A stretch of DNA of 64,000 nt from Deltaproteobacteria bacterium (GTDB taxonomy: Bacteria > Desulfobacterota > Binatia > DP-6). The position numbers were made by a program, and so were the translations under genes. Shown here piece after piece: positions 23,216 to 30,728 of this stretch (positions are counted from its first letter, which is position 1; the number at the start of each line of letters is the position of its first letter). Location: contig VBKJ01000131.1 in assembly GCA_005879795.1 (NCBI GenBank), positions 37,076 through 101,075 on the forward strand. Reading direction: 5' to 3'. The notes beneath the pieces are model-generated. The model saw only the letters and a list, made by a program, of their open reading frames with translations. It did no database searches and was not told where the DNA came from.

Positions 23216-25801
23216 CTACGGGCCGAAGTGCCGGATCAGCTCCGGCAGGCGGTCGAACGCCGGCCCGCGGTCGACCCAGCGCTCGCGGCCGCCCCGGCCG
23301 CGGCGCACCATGGTCACGTGTCCCAGCTCGGCCAGCCGCGAGAGGGCGTTCCCGAAGGTGATCATCGAGTTGCCCTCGGGCTTGTGCACCTCGCCGAGGA
23401 GGAGGCTGGTCTGGAACTGGCGGCGCATGCGCTGCGCGAGCCCGCTGTCCAGGATCGGCCACTCCTCGAGCGCGGCCACGGTGCGCGCCGCGACCAGGTA
23501 GGCCTCGCGGAAGTTCTCGAGGATGCCGGCGGTGGCGCGGATGAGAGGGTGGTCGAGCGCGGCCCCGTCGCCCACCACCGCGCCCACCTCGCGGTAGTAC
23601 GCAAGCCAGCGCCCGATCTCGGCCGCCACCGCGTCGCGCTCCGGGAGCGGGAACTCCCAGCGGTAGAGGTCGAGCCACCAGCCGATGTGCGCGCGCAGAG
23701 CGGTGAACGGCACCTCGGCCAGGAGCGCTCGCGTGAGCAGTGAGGGGACGAGGAAGAAGTGAATCGTGTTGTTCTTGTAGAAGTCGAGGTTGACCCGCTT
23801 CGAGGTCGGTACGTGGAGGACGACGCCGCCCGAGTCCACCAGCCGCTCAACCAGCCCGCCGCCCGCGAGCCAGTTGACGCTTTCACGGAAATCCGACCGC
23901 TCGTTGCGGTCGAGTGACTCGGTGATCCGCACCCCCTTCGTGCGCAGCAGGCCGGTGAGGGCATGGGCCGCGGCGAGGAAGTCGCTCATGCGGCAGGCCG
24001 CGCGCGGCGCGCCCAGGAGCGCCGTGGCGCTCACGGCCGTGGCGCCCGCCACCGCAGCCTCGTTCACGGCGCGCAGCAGCCGGAAGCCCAGGCGCTGGAT
24101 GAAGCGGTGCTTCTCCTCCTCGACCTCCTGGGCGCCGAGCCCCGCCCGGAAGCGCTCGCGGGCGGCGCCGAGAGCGGCGTTCAGCGAGATCGGGTCTGCG
24201 TAGCTCACGTAGACCGTCCCATAGCGGCGCTTGAGCACGCTGCGCGCGCGCAGGAGCGCGCCGAGCGACTCGCGCTCCTTCTCCTCGCCGGCGACCTCGC
24301 GCCCGTAGGCCTCCTCCTCCGGGATGCGCCCGTAGTGGATCGAGATGGGGACGAAGTAGAGGTCCCGCCGCACACCCTGGACGAAGGCGTTGACGATCGC
24401 GGAGAGCATGCCGAGCCGCGGGGTGAGGATCTTCCCCGTCCGCGTCCGCCCGCCCTCGATGAAGAACTCCTGCGTGTAGCCCTCGCGCATGAGGAAGGTG
24501 AGGTACTTGCGGAAGACCATCTTGTAGAGCTCGTTGTCCTCGAAGGTGCGGCGGATGAAGAAGGCGCCGGCGCCGCGGAAGAGCGGCCCCAGGGGCCAGA
24601 AGCTCAGGTTGTTGCCGGCGGCGATGTGCGGCGGCGAGAGGTAGTTCAGGTGGAAGATGTAGGTGAGGATCAGGTAGTCGAAGTGGCTGCGGTGGCACGG
24701 CACGAGCACGACCGGGTGCTCCTTGACGCACTCGATCACGTTCTCGAGGCCGACGACCTCCATTCCCCTGAAGACGCGCGGCCAGATGCGGTTGAAGACC
24801 GCCTCGAGGAGGCCGAAGTAGAGGCCGTTGAAGTCGGCGGCCATCTCGTCGAAGTAGCGGCGCGCCTCCTTCCACACCCGCCGGCGCGGCACACCGCGCT
24901 CGGCCGCGATGCGCCGCACCAGGCGGGCCAGCTCGGGATCGTGCAGCACGTGCCGGCGCACCACCCGCCGCGGCAGGAGCGGCGGCCCCCACACCAGCCG
25001 CTCCTCGCGGTAGAGGAAGATCTGGAGCGCGCGCGCCAGCCGGCGTACGACGCGCTCGTCACTCTCGCCCCGGTAGTCCTGCACGAAGCGGTCGAGGACG
25101 ATCTCGCGGCCGAGCGTGAGCTGCGTCTCCTCGGCGTTCCAGAGGTAGGTGAAGAGGCGCTTCGCCTCGCCCGGGGCCTCCTGCACGCTGTAGACGAGGG
25201 TCGCGAACCGCGACTCCTTGCGGCGAAAGCCCTTGCCGCGGAAGATCGCGACCGGGACCAGGAACACCGGGCGGTCGGCCGCCGGCGTGGCGCGCACCAC
25301 GTCGCGCAGGTACTGTGGGCCGAGGCGGGCGGCGGCCAGCGCCCGCCGGCGCCGCCCGGCCACCGCCTGGCTGCGCATGAAGAGGAGCACGCTCTCCCCG
25401 CGGGCCACGAGCGTCGAGCAGGCCACGTGGCCGCTGCCCGCGCGGCGCCGGCGGCGGAAGAGCCAGCCGAGCACCTCGGCGAGCGGCCGGAACGCGACCG
25501 TGGAGACGCCGGGCGCGAAGCGCGCGAGCGGCAGCTTCTCGCGCAGCAGGACGGCGTTCACCAGGAGATAGTCGAGCACCGAGCGGTAGCGCATCACGTA
25601 GATGAGCGTCCCCTGGCGGGCGAGCTGGCGGAGGTGCTCGACGGCCTCGGGTCGCACGCGCACCCGGCGGAAGAGGACGCGCACGAGGAGCCGGGCGAGC
25701 GGGCCGAAGCGCTCGAGCATGGTCGAGCGCTGCGCGGCGAGCGGCTGGGGCGCCGGCGGGGCGAGCGGCGCCAGGCGCGCCGATCCGACCGTCTCCGCCA
25801 T
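23216..25801 (-). CDS. plsB: Glycerol-3-phosphate 1-O-acyltransferase PlsB
   Basis: The 861-residue protein is the large membrane-bound PlsB, slightly longer than the roughly 800 residues usual in gammaproteobacteria. Acyltransferase motifs are seen in order: the HX4D box in VLVPCHRSHFDYLIL, the GAFFIRRTF segment, FIEGGRTRTGK, and VPISIHYGRIPEE. It makes lysophosphatidate from glycerol-3-phosphate and acyl-ACP or acyl-CoA, the first step of phospholipid synthesis. The start ATG at 25799-25801 shares one base with the manC stop (TGATG). The gene faces the diiron gene end to end with a 25-base gap. Confidence 0.92.
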   Translation of the reverse strand: MAETVGSARLAPLAPPAPQPLAAQRSTMLERFGPLARLLVRVLFRRVRVRPEAVEHLRQLARQGTLIYVMRYRSVLDYLLVNAVLLREKLPLARFAPGVSTVAFRPLAEVLGWLFRRRRRAGSGHVACSTLVARGESVLLFMRSQAVAGRRRRALAAARLGPQYLRDVVRATPAADRPVFLVPVAIFRGKGFRRKESRFATLVYSVQEAPGEAKRLFTYLWNAEETQLTLGREIVLDRFVQDYRGESDERVVRRLARALQIFLYREERLVWGPPLLPRRVVRRHVLHDPELARLVRRIAAERGVPRRRVWKEARRYFDEMAADFNGLYFGLLEAVFNRIWPRVFRGMEVVGLENVIECVKEHPVVLVPCHRSHFDYLILTYIFHLNYLSPPHIAAGNNLSFWPLGPLFRGAGAFFIRRTFEDNELYKMVFRKYLTFLMREGYTQEFFIEGGRTRTGKILTPRLGMLSAIVNAFVQGVRRDLYFVPISIHYGRIPEEEAYGREVAGEEKERESLGALLRARSVLKRRYGTVYVSYADPISLNAALGAARERFRAGLGAQEVEEEKHRFIQRLGFRLLRAVNEAAVAGATAVSATALLGAPRAACRMSDFLAAAHALTGLLRTKGVRITESLDRNERSDFRESVNWLAGGGLVERLVDSGGVVLHVPTSKRVNLDFYKNNTIHFFLVPSLLTRALLAEVPFTALRAHIGWWLDLYRWEFPLPERDAVAAEIGRWLAYYREVGAVVGDGAALDHPLIRATAGILENFREAYLVAARTVAALEEWPILDSGLAQRMRRQFQTSLLLGEVHKPEGNSMITFGNALSRLAELGHVTMVRRGRGGRERWVDRGPAFDRLPELIRHFGP

Positions 25802-26865
25802 CAGAGGTAGCGCCTCAGCCCGCGGCGGCGGAGCTCGTCGACCACCAGACGCACGTCCTGCGCGCGGTCCTTGTGGCAGACGAGGACCGCGTCGGGTGTG
25901 TCGACCACGACCAGATCCTCCACCCCGAGCACGGCGACCAGCCGCAGGGGGCTGTCGACCAGGCAGCCGCGGCTGTCGATCGAGACGGCGCGCCCGCGGA
26001 GCGCGTTGGGCCCGTTCCCGCCCGACCAGAGCGCCGCAACGGCCGCCCAGCTCCCCACGTCGCTCCAGCCGAAGCGCGCGCGCACGGTCGCCACGCGCTC
26101 GGCGCGCTCGAGGACGCCGCGGTCGATCGAGACCGCGGGCAGGCGGCGGTAGGCCGCCGCGAGCGCACGGGCGTTCGTTCCCGCCCGCTCGAGCGGTCCC
26201 ACCACCTCGGGGAGGTGCACGCGGAGCGCGGCCAGGACGGCGCTCGCCCGCCACGCGAAGATGCCCGAGTTCCAGAGCACGTCGCCGCCCGCGATGAGCG
26301 CCTGGGCGCGCGCGCGCTCCGGCTTCTCGATGAACTCGGCGGCCCAGGCGCCGCGCCCGCGGGTGCCGGGCAGCGGCGCGCCCATGCGGATGTAGCCGTA
26401 GCCCGTCTCGACGTACGTCGGCGGAACGCCGATGGTGACCAGCGCCCCGCTCTGCTCCGCGACCTCGAGCGCGAGCGCGAGGTCGCGACGGAAGGCGGGC
26501 AGGTCGTCGATCACGTGGTCGGCCGGCAGCACCGCGAGCACGGCCTCGGGCGCGCGGCGGGCGACGTGCAGGGCGGCCAGGGCGATGGCCGCCGCGGTGT
26601 TGCGTCCCTCGGGCTCGACCAGCAGGGCGCCGCGCCCGAGGCGGGGCAGCTGGCGCGCGACGGCGCGCGCCTGCGCGCGCGCCGTCACCACCAGGATGCG
26701 GTCGCGCCGTATGGGTGGCGAGACGCGGGCAACCGTCTCCTGCAGCAGGCTCCGCCTCCCGCTGAGCGCGAGCAGCTGCTTCGGCATGTGGACGCGGCTG
26801 CGGGGCCAGAACCGGGTTCCCGCACCGCCCGCCATGATGATCGCCTGACGAGGAGGGTGTGGCAC
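25801..26865 (-). CDS. manC: Mannose-1-phosphate guanylyltransferase
   Basis: The 354-residue nucleotidyltransferase opens with IIMAGGAGTRFWPRSR and MPKQLL, the GTP and metal-binding signature of GDP-mannose pyrophosphorylases. It continues with LLVEPEGRNTAAAIALAALH, VLPADHVI, ETGYGYIRMG, EFIEKPERARA and WNSGIFAW. It makes GDP-mannose for glycans. There is no C-terminal isomerase domain, so it is the short form. The start is GTG at 26863-26865, the first in-frame start that keeps the whole nucleotide-binding loop; ribosome-binding support is weak. It is coupled to plsB by a one-base overlap, an unusual pairing of sugar and phospholipid genes. Confidence 0.88.
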   Translation of the reverse strand: MPHPPRQAIIMAGGAGTRFWPRSRVHMPKQLLALSGRRSLLQETVARVSPPIRRDRILVVTARAQARAVARQLPRLGRGALLVEPEGRNTAAAIALAALHVARRAPEAVLAVLPADHVIDDLPAFRRDLALALEVAEQSGALVTIGVPPTYVETGYGYIRMGAPLPGTRGRGAWAAEFIEKPERARAQALIAGGDVLWNSGIFAWRASAVLAALRVHLPEVVGPLERAGTNARALAAAYRRLPAVSIDRGVLERAERVATVRARFGWSDVGSWAAVAALWSGGNGPNALRGRAVSIDSRGCLVDSPLRLVAVLGVEDLVVVDTPDAVLVCHKDRAQDVRLVVDELRRRGLRRYL

Positions 26866-26970
26866 GTGCGCGCGCGGGCTGATCGGCCCGCGCGCCAAGA
26901 TTAGGCGCCGCCTGGCGAAAAGCAAGGTTCGACCCTTGACACGCCGGGTCATAGCGGCTGTCCTCGCCGG

Positions 26971-27870
26971 GTGGCGGCCCTCGCGCACATCGCCATGCTG
27001 CTCGTCCTCGGCATCGTCGCGGCGAGCGCGCTCTTCAACGTGTACGCGTACAGGGGGGCGGCGCGCCACCGCCGGCGCCATCCGCCCGCGTGCGCGGCGG
27101 ACGGGGAGGACCGCACTCCCTGGCCCGGCCGCGCCTGGGCCTTCGCTGTCGAGTGCGCGGCGACCGCGCTCCTCGGGCTCGCCACGCCGCTCGCCCTCCG
27201 GCGCCGGCGCGTGCGGCCGCTCGACCCCGACGATCCGCGCCCTCCGGTCGTCCTGCTGCACGGCTACGCGCAGCACGCTGCCAACTTCCTCTGGCTCGCG
27301 CGGCGGCTCGAGCGCGACGGCTGGCGGCACCTCCACCCCGTCGCCCACGCCCCCGTGGGCGGCGACATCGAGCGAAGCGCGCAGCGCCTGGGAGAGGCGA
27401 TCGATCGCATCCGGCGCGCGTCGGGCGCGTCACGGGTCGACATCGTGGCGCACAGCATGGGCGGGCTGGTCGCCCGCGCGTACATCCGGACGCGCGGCGG
27501 GGCGAGCGCCGTCGGCCGGCTCATCACCCTCGGCACGCCGCATCAGGGCACGGAGGCTTTCCCCCGCTTGCGGCTCGACCCCATGGTCGTCCAGATGCGC
27601 CCCGGCTCGCCGCTCCTCGCCCGCCTCGCCGCCGACGATCCCGTGCCGCAGCTCGCCGACTGCATCTCGATCTACTCGGCCGACGATGCGGTCGTCGTCC
27701 CGCCGAGCCGGGCGTACTACCCGGGTGCGTTCAACGTCGAGGTGCGCGGGCTCGGCCACTTGTCGCTCCTCTTCTCGCGGCGCGTCTACACGCTGGTGCG
27801 CGAGAACCTCGCCGCCGAGCGCGCCCCCGCGGCCGCCACGGCCGAGGGCGGCGCCCCGTGGTCGCGCTGA
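26971..27870 (+). CDS. Alpha/beta-hydrolase lipase/esterase, membrane anchored
   Basis: The 299-residue protein starts with a hydrophobic helix (IAMLLVLGIVAASALFNVYA) and has a second one near residues 50-70 (AFAVECAATALLGLATPLAL). An alpha/beta-hydrolase domain follows, with PPVVLLHGYAQHAANF as oxyanion loop and the nucleophile serine in IVAHSMGGLVARAY. A catalytic histidine is likely in GLGHLSLLFS. It resembles triacylglycerol lipases and PGAP1-like esterases of the envelope. The start is GTG at 26971. Its end overlaps the next gene by 13 bases. The substrate is unknown. Confidence 0.83.
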   Translation: MAALAHIAMLLVLGIVAASALFNVYAYRGAARHRRRHPPACAADGEDRTPWPGRAWAFAVECAATALLGLATPLALRRRRVRPLDPDDPRPPVVLLHGYAQHAANFLWLARRLERDGWRHLHPVAHAPVGGDIERSAQRLGEAIDRIRRASGASRVDIVAHSMGGLVARAYIRTRGGASAVGRLITLGTPHQGTEAFPRLRLDPMVVQMRPGSPLLARLAADDPVPQLADCISIYSADDAVVVPPSRAYYPGAFNVEVRGLGHLSLLFSRRVYTLVRENLAAERAPAAATAEGGAPWSR

Positions 27871-28751
27871 CGCTCAGCGTCGGGTCGGGCCCGGCCCGGC
27901 TCGATACCTTCCTCCACCGTGCGCTGCCCGAGCTGTCGCGACGGCTCGTGCGCCGGCTGATCGTCGAGGGCGCGGTGCGCCTGAACGGGCGTCCGGCCGC
28001 GAAGGGCAGCCGGGTGGTACCCGGCGACCGGGTCACGTTACCCGACCTCCCGCCGGCCATCGCGCCCGAGCCGGGGCTCGCCCTGCCCGTCCTCTACGAG
28101 GACGACGCCCTGGTCGCGCTCGACAAGCCGGGCGGCATGCCGGGCCACGCGCTCGATCCGCGCCAGCGCGGCACGGCCGCCGCCTTCCTCCTCGCGCGCT
28201 ACCCGGAGATGGCGGGCGTCGGCGATCCGCTCGCGCCGGGGCTCGTGCACCGCCTCGACAGCGGCACGTCGGGGCTGCTGGTCGCCGCCCGCACGCGCGC
28301 GGCGCACCGCGCGCTCCGCGCCGCACTGCGCGCTCACGCCGTCGAGAAGCGCTACCTCGCCTGGGTCGCCGGCGATGCGAGCGCGCTCGCGGGCGCGCGC
28401 ATCCCGCTCCCGCTCGCGCACGACCCGAGCGACCGCCGGCGCATGGTGCCCGCGACCGCCGGAGCACGTGCCTGGCCGGCGGAGACGCGGGTCCGGGTCG
28501 TCCGGGCGGGCCGCGAGCGGAGCCTCGTCGAGGCGACGATCCTGACCGGCGTGACGCATCAGGTGCGCGTGCACCTGGCCGCGCGCGGCCACCCGCTGCT
28601 CGGCGACGTCCTCTATGGCGGAGCGCCGGCTGGTCTCCCGCCCGGCCGCCACGCGCTCCACGCCGTGCGCATGACGCTCCCGCACCCAGCGGACGGGCGG
28701 CCGCTCACCCTGAGCGCACCCCTCCCGGCCGACTTGGCCCTCGGGGCGTAG
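27858..28751 (+). CDS. RluA-family pseudouridine synthase
   Basis: The 297-residue protein has an N-terminal S4 RNA-binding domain (RRLVRRLIVEGAVRLNGRP, residues about 20-65) and the RluA catalytic domain with the active-site motif GLVHRLDSGTSGLLVAARTRAA (catalytic aspartate in HRLD) and GVTHQVRVHLAARGHPLLGD. Such enzymes make pseudouridine in 23S rRNA or tRNA; the target base cannot be told here. The start is GTG at 27858-27860, inside the last codons of the lipase gene. It is the last gene of a two-gene unit and ends before a strong hairpin. Confidence 0.88.
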   Translation: MVALTLSVGSGPARLDTFLHRALPELSRRLVRRLIVEGAVRLNGRPAAKGSRVVPGDRVTLPDLPPAIAPEPGLALPVLYEDDALVALDKPGGMPGHALDPRQRGTAAAFLLARYPEMAGVGDPLAPGLVHRLDSGTSGLLVAARTRAAHRALRAALRAHAVEKRYLAWVAGDASALAGARIPLPLAHDPSDRRRMVPATAGARAWPAETRVRVVRAGRERSLVEATILTGVTHQVRVHLAARGHPLLGDVLYGGAPAGLPPGRHALHAVRMTLPHPADGRPLTLSAPLPADLALGA

Positions 28752-28763
28752 GACTCCGAGACG

Positions 28764-28813
28764 GCGGTGCGCGGCGGGAGCCGCATGGAGAGCGGGACGC
28801 CGCGGCGCACCGC
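28764..28813. terminator. GC-rich hairpin between convergent genes
   Basis: GCGGTGCGC (28764-28772) pairs with GCGCACCGC (28805-28813); the stem is extended inside by GGCG (28773-28776) with CGCC (28798-28801). It lies between the ends of the pseudouridine synthase (plus) and the zinc-binding protein (minus). No U-run follows, so its strength as an intrinsic terminator is uncertain. Confidence 0.5.
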
Positions 28814-28839
28814 TCCCGGAGGGACGCTCCGAGTGCGCG

Positions 28840-29232
28840 CTACGCGGCGGCGGCCTTGCCGCCGCCCTTACCGCCGCGTGGCTCCTTCGCGCTGGAGCAT
28901 GCGCTGCACAGGTTGTTCAGGTTGTTCGGATCCTCCACCAGCCCGTCGTCCACGTTGTGGCACACCTTCTTGCACGACGCGCAGATGAAGTAGATGCCCT
29001 CGATCGTCTTGTTGATGCGCTCGCGGTTCAGGATGCGGCCGCGCAGCTTCTCGATGCGGATGCCGAGCAGCTCCTCGTACTGGCGCTTGATCTTGCGCCG
29101 CCCGGCCTCGTCCTTGGGGAGCTCTTCCTGGCCCTCCTCGGCGTGGTTCTCGTCGGGGTCGAAGATCGTGAACGCCTTCGCCTTGCTACCCCCGCTCTTG
29201 TCACCCTTGTCACTCTTGCGCGCGCGCGCCAT
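28840..29232 (-). CDS. Hypothetical zinc-binding protein with two CxxC pairs
   Basis: I do not recognise this 130-residue protein. The N-terminal third is highly charged and lysine-rich. It is followed by a helical segment (EAGRRKIKRQYEELLGIRIE), then a likely zinc site: CASCKKVCH near residue 85 and CSACSS near residue 110. It ends in a glycine/lysine-rich tail. The four cysteines suggest a single zinc ribbon. The start ATG at 29230-29232 has a GGAGG-like site upstream. It follows another small zinc-ribbon gene on the same strand by 18 bases, so the two form a small operon. It may bind RNA or ribosomal proteins, but this is only a guess. Confidence 0.6.
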   Translation of the reverse strand: MARARKSDKGDKSGGSKAKAFTIFDPDENHAEEGQEELPKDEAGRRKIKRQYEELLGIRIEKLRGRILNRERINKTIEGIYFICASCKKVCHNVDDGLVEDPNNLNNLCSACSSAKEPRGGKGGGKAAAA

Positions 29233-29250
29233 GGACGCTCCGGGCCTCCT

Positions 29251-29424
29251 TCAGCGGGTACGTTCCGTGTAGCCGCAGTTCTTGTCGCACACCCAATAGA
29301 AGCCCCGCGGGCCGAAGCCGGTGAGCTGGACGACGCGGCTCTCGGCGCCGCAGGACGGACACAGGCGCTTGCGCGTCGTATCGCCGCCCTTCTCGGCCGT
29401 CTTGGCCTTCTTGCCTTCTGCCAT
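29251..29424 (-). CDS. Small zinc-ribbon protein
   Basis: A 57-residue lysine-rich protein with a CPSC pair near residue 26 and a late CDKNCGYTERTR cluster. This is the arrangement of a topoisomerase-C4 or ribosomal-type zinc ribbon. The start ATG at 29422-29424 is preferred because translation further upstream in the frame is proline-rich and unlike protein; the ribosome-binding site is weak. A strong sigma-70-like promoter lies 60-90 bases upstream. Function unknown. Confidence 0.62.
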   Translation of the reverse strand: MAEGKKAKTAEKGGDTTRKRLCPSCGAESRVVQLTGFGPRGFYWVCDKNCGYTERTR

Positions 29425-29488
29425 GCCGCAGGGCGCTGAAAAAAATGCCCGGTTGAGGAACGGTGGATCCCCCGCCGGACAGGTTTCC

Positions 29489-29517
29489 CGTATACGGACG
29501 TGGCCGGCCTCTGTCAA
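29489..29517 (-). promoter_or_regulatory. Strong sigma-70-like promoter of the zinc-ribbon genes
   Basis: On the minus strand TTGACA (29512-29517, perfect consensus) is separated by 17 bases from TATACG (29489-29494). Predicted transcription starts near 29482, leaving a leader of about 58 bases before the ATG at 29424. It is the best promoter match I found in the window. Confidence 0.7.
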
Positions 29518-29553
29518 GGGCGCCGGTCGAACTTGTGTGGATCCTCTGGAACC

Positions 29554-29582
29554 TTGAGGGGGTGGGGGACGCGTGCTAGCGT
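29554..29582 (+). promoter_or_regulatory. Possible promoter of the ttuB-ttuA-trmI operon
   Basis: TTGAGG (29554-29559) and TAGCGT (29577-29582) are 17 bases apart and end 16 bases before the ttuB-like start. Matches are only moderate (four and three of six). Confidence 0.3.
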
Positions 29583-29598
29583 TCATCTCTTCCCTCGC

Positions 29599-29799
29599 AT
29601 GCGCGTTCACCTGCACCCGCAGCGTCGCACGGTCGAGATCGCGGGGCGGCGGCGGGTCGCGCAGCTGCTCCAGGAGCTCGGCATCCTGCCGGGCACGGCC
29701 ATGGTGATCCGCGGCGACCTCCTGCTCACCGACGCGGAGGTGGTGGAGGACGCCGAGGAGGTGGAGATCCGCGCCGTCATCTCCGGGGGTGCGACGTGA
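29599..29799 (+). CDS. ttuB: ThiS/MoaD-family sulfur carrier (TtuB-like)
   Basis: The 66-residue beta-grasp protein matches ThiS/MoaD carriers: an MRVHLHPQRR opening strand, RVAQLLQELGILPGTAMVI in the middle, and a C-terminus VISGGAT. These proteins carry sulfur as a thiocarboxylate on the last glycine. The next gene encodes a TtuA-type tRNA thiolase and overlaps the stop by GTGA, so this is most likely its sulfur donor. The Gly-Gly is followed by Ala-Thr, so the tail would have to be removed before activation. No E1-like activating enzyme is visible in the window. Confidence 0.8.
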   Translation: MRVHLHPQRRTVEIAGRRRVAQLLQELGILPGTAMVIRGDLLLTDAEVVEDAEEVEIRAVISGGAT

Positions 29800-30728
29800 A
29801 GTGCACGCGCTGCCGGGCGAAGGCCGAGGTCCAGCTCCGCCCCCACAACTCGGCCTTCTGCCGGCCGTGCTACCTCTTCTACTTCCGGCGCCAGGTCGAG
29901 CGCGCGATCGCCGGCGAGCGCATGTTCACGCCCGCGGAGCGCCTCGTGGTCGCGGTCTCGGGCGGCAAGGACAGCCTCGCCCTGTGGGACGTGCTCGCCG
30001 AGCTGGGCTACGACACGACCGGGCTCTACCTCGGGCTCGGCATCGGGACGTACTCGGAGCTGTCGCACGCCAAGGTCGTCGCCTTCGCCGCGCAGCGCCG
30101 CCTCCGCCTGCGCGTGGTCGCGCTCGAGGACGAGGCGGCGGGCCTCGCCGTGCCCGCCGTCGCCGCGCTCACGCGCCGCCCGCCGTGCTCCGCGTGCGGG
30201 ACCATGAAGCGTCACTACTTCGACACCGCCGCGCTCGCGGGCGGCTTCGACGTGCTGGTGACGGGCCACAACCTGGACGACGAGGCGGCGCGGCTCCTGG
30301 GCAACGTGCTCCGCTGGCAGAAGGACCACCTCGCGCGCCAGCGACCGGTGCTGCCCGCCACCCATCCCAAGTTCGTGCGCAAGGTGAAGCCGCTCTACCT
30401 GGTGAGCGAGTACGAGACGGCGGTCTACGCTTTCATGCGCGGCATCGACTACATCGTCGACGAGTGTCCGAACGCCGCGGGCGCCTCCCAGCTCCTCTAC
30501 AAGGACGTGCTCAACCGGCTGGAGGCCGCGAGCCCCGGCACGAAGCTCGCCTTCGTGAAGGAGTTCCTGCGCGCCGCGCAGCCGGCGTTCGCCCGGGTCG
30601 AGCGGGACGAGCCGACCGAGTGCGAGAGCTGCGGCATGCCGGCCTACGGCTCGCTGTGCGCCTTCTGCCGCCTCGTGCGCGAGGTCGGGACGAAGGCGTC
30701 CCCCGTGGTCGCGGACGCCCCCGCGTGA
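29796..30728 (+). CDS. ttuA: tRNA 2-thiolation enzyme, TtuA/TtcA superfamily
   Basis: The 310-residue protein has an N-terminal zinc finger (C3, C6, C22, C25), the PP-loop SGGKDS at 55-60, a central C131-x2-C134 pair and C224, and a C-terminal zinc finger (C276, C279, C288, C291). The three central cysteines match the positions that hold the [4Fe-4S] cluster in Thermus TtuA (C130, C133, C222). TtuA replaces O2 by sulfur at T54 of tRNA. The neighbours fit: a ThiS-like carrier upstream (GTGA overlap) and an m1A58-type methyltransferase downstream. A different thiolated position (as in Ncs6/Ctu1) remains possible. Confidence 0.85.
   Translation: MKCTRCRAKAEVQLRPHNSAFCRPCYLFYFRRQVERAIAGERMFTPAERLVVAVSGGKDSLALWDVLAELGYDTTGLYLGLGIGTYSELSHAKVVAFAAQRRLRLRVVALEDEAAGLAVPAVAALTRRPPCSACGTMKRHYFDTAALAGGFDVLVTGHNLDDEAARLLGNVLRWQKDHLARQRPVLPATHPKFVRKVKPLYLVSEYETAVYAFMRGIDYIVDECPNAAGASQLLYKDVLNRLEAASPGTKLAFVKEFLRAAQPAFARVERDEPTECESCGMPAYGSLCAFCRLVREVGTKASPVVADAPA

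Noticed and set aside
26936..26941. A perfect TTGACA upstream of the lipase gene
   Set aside because: No acceptable -10 box lies 16-18 bases downstream, and a start there would place transcription at the first codon.
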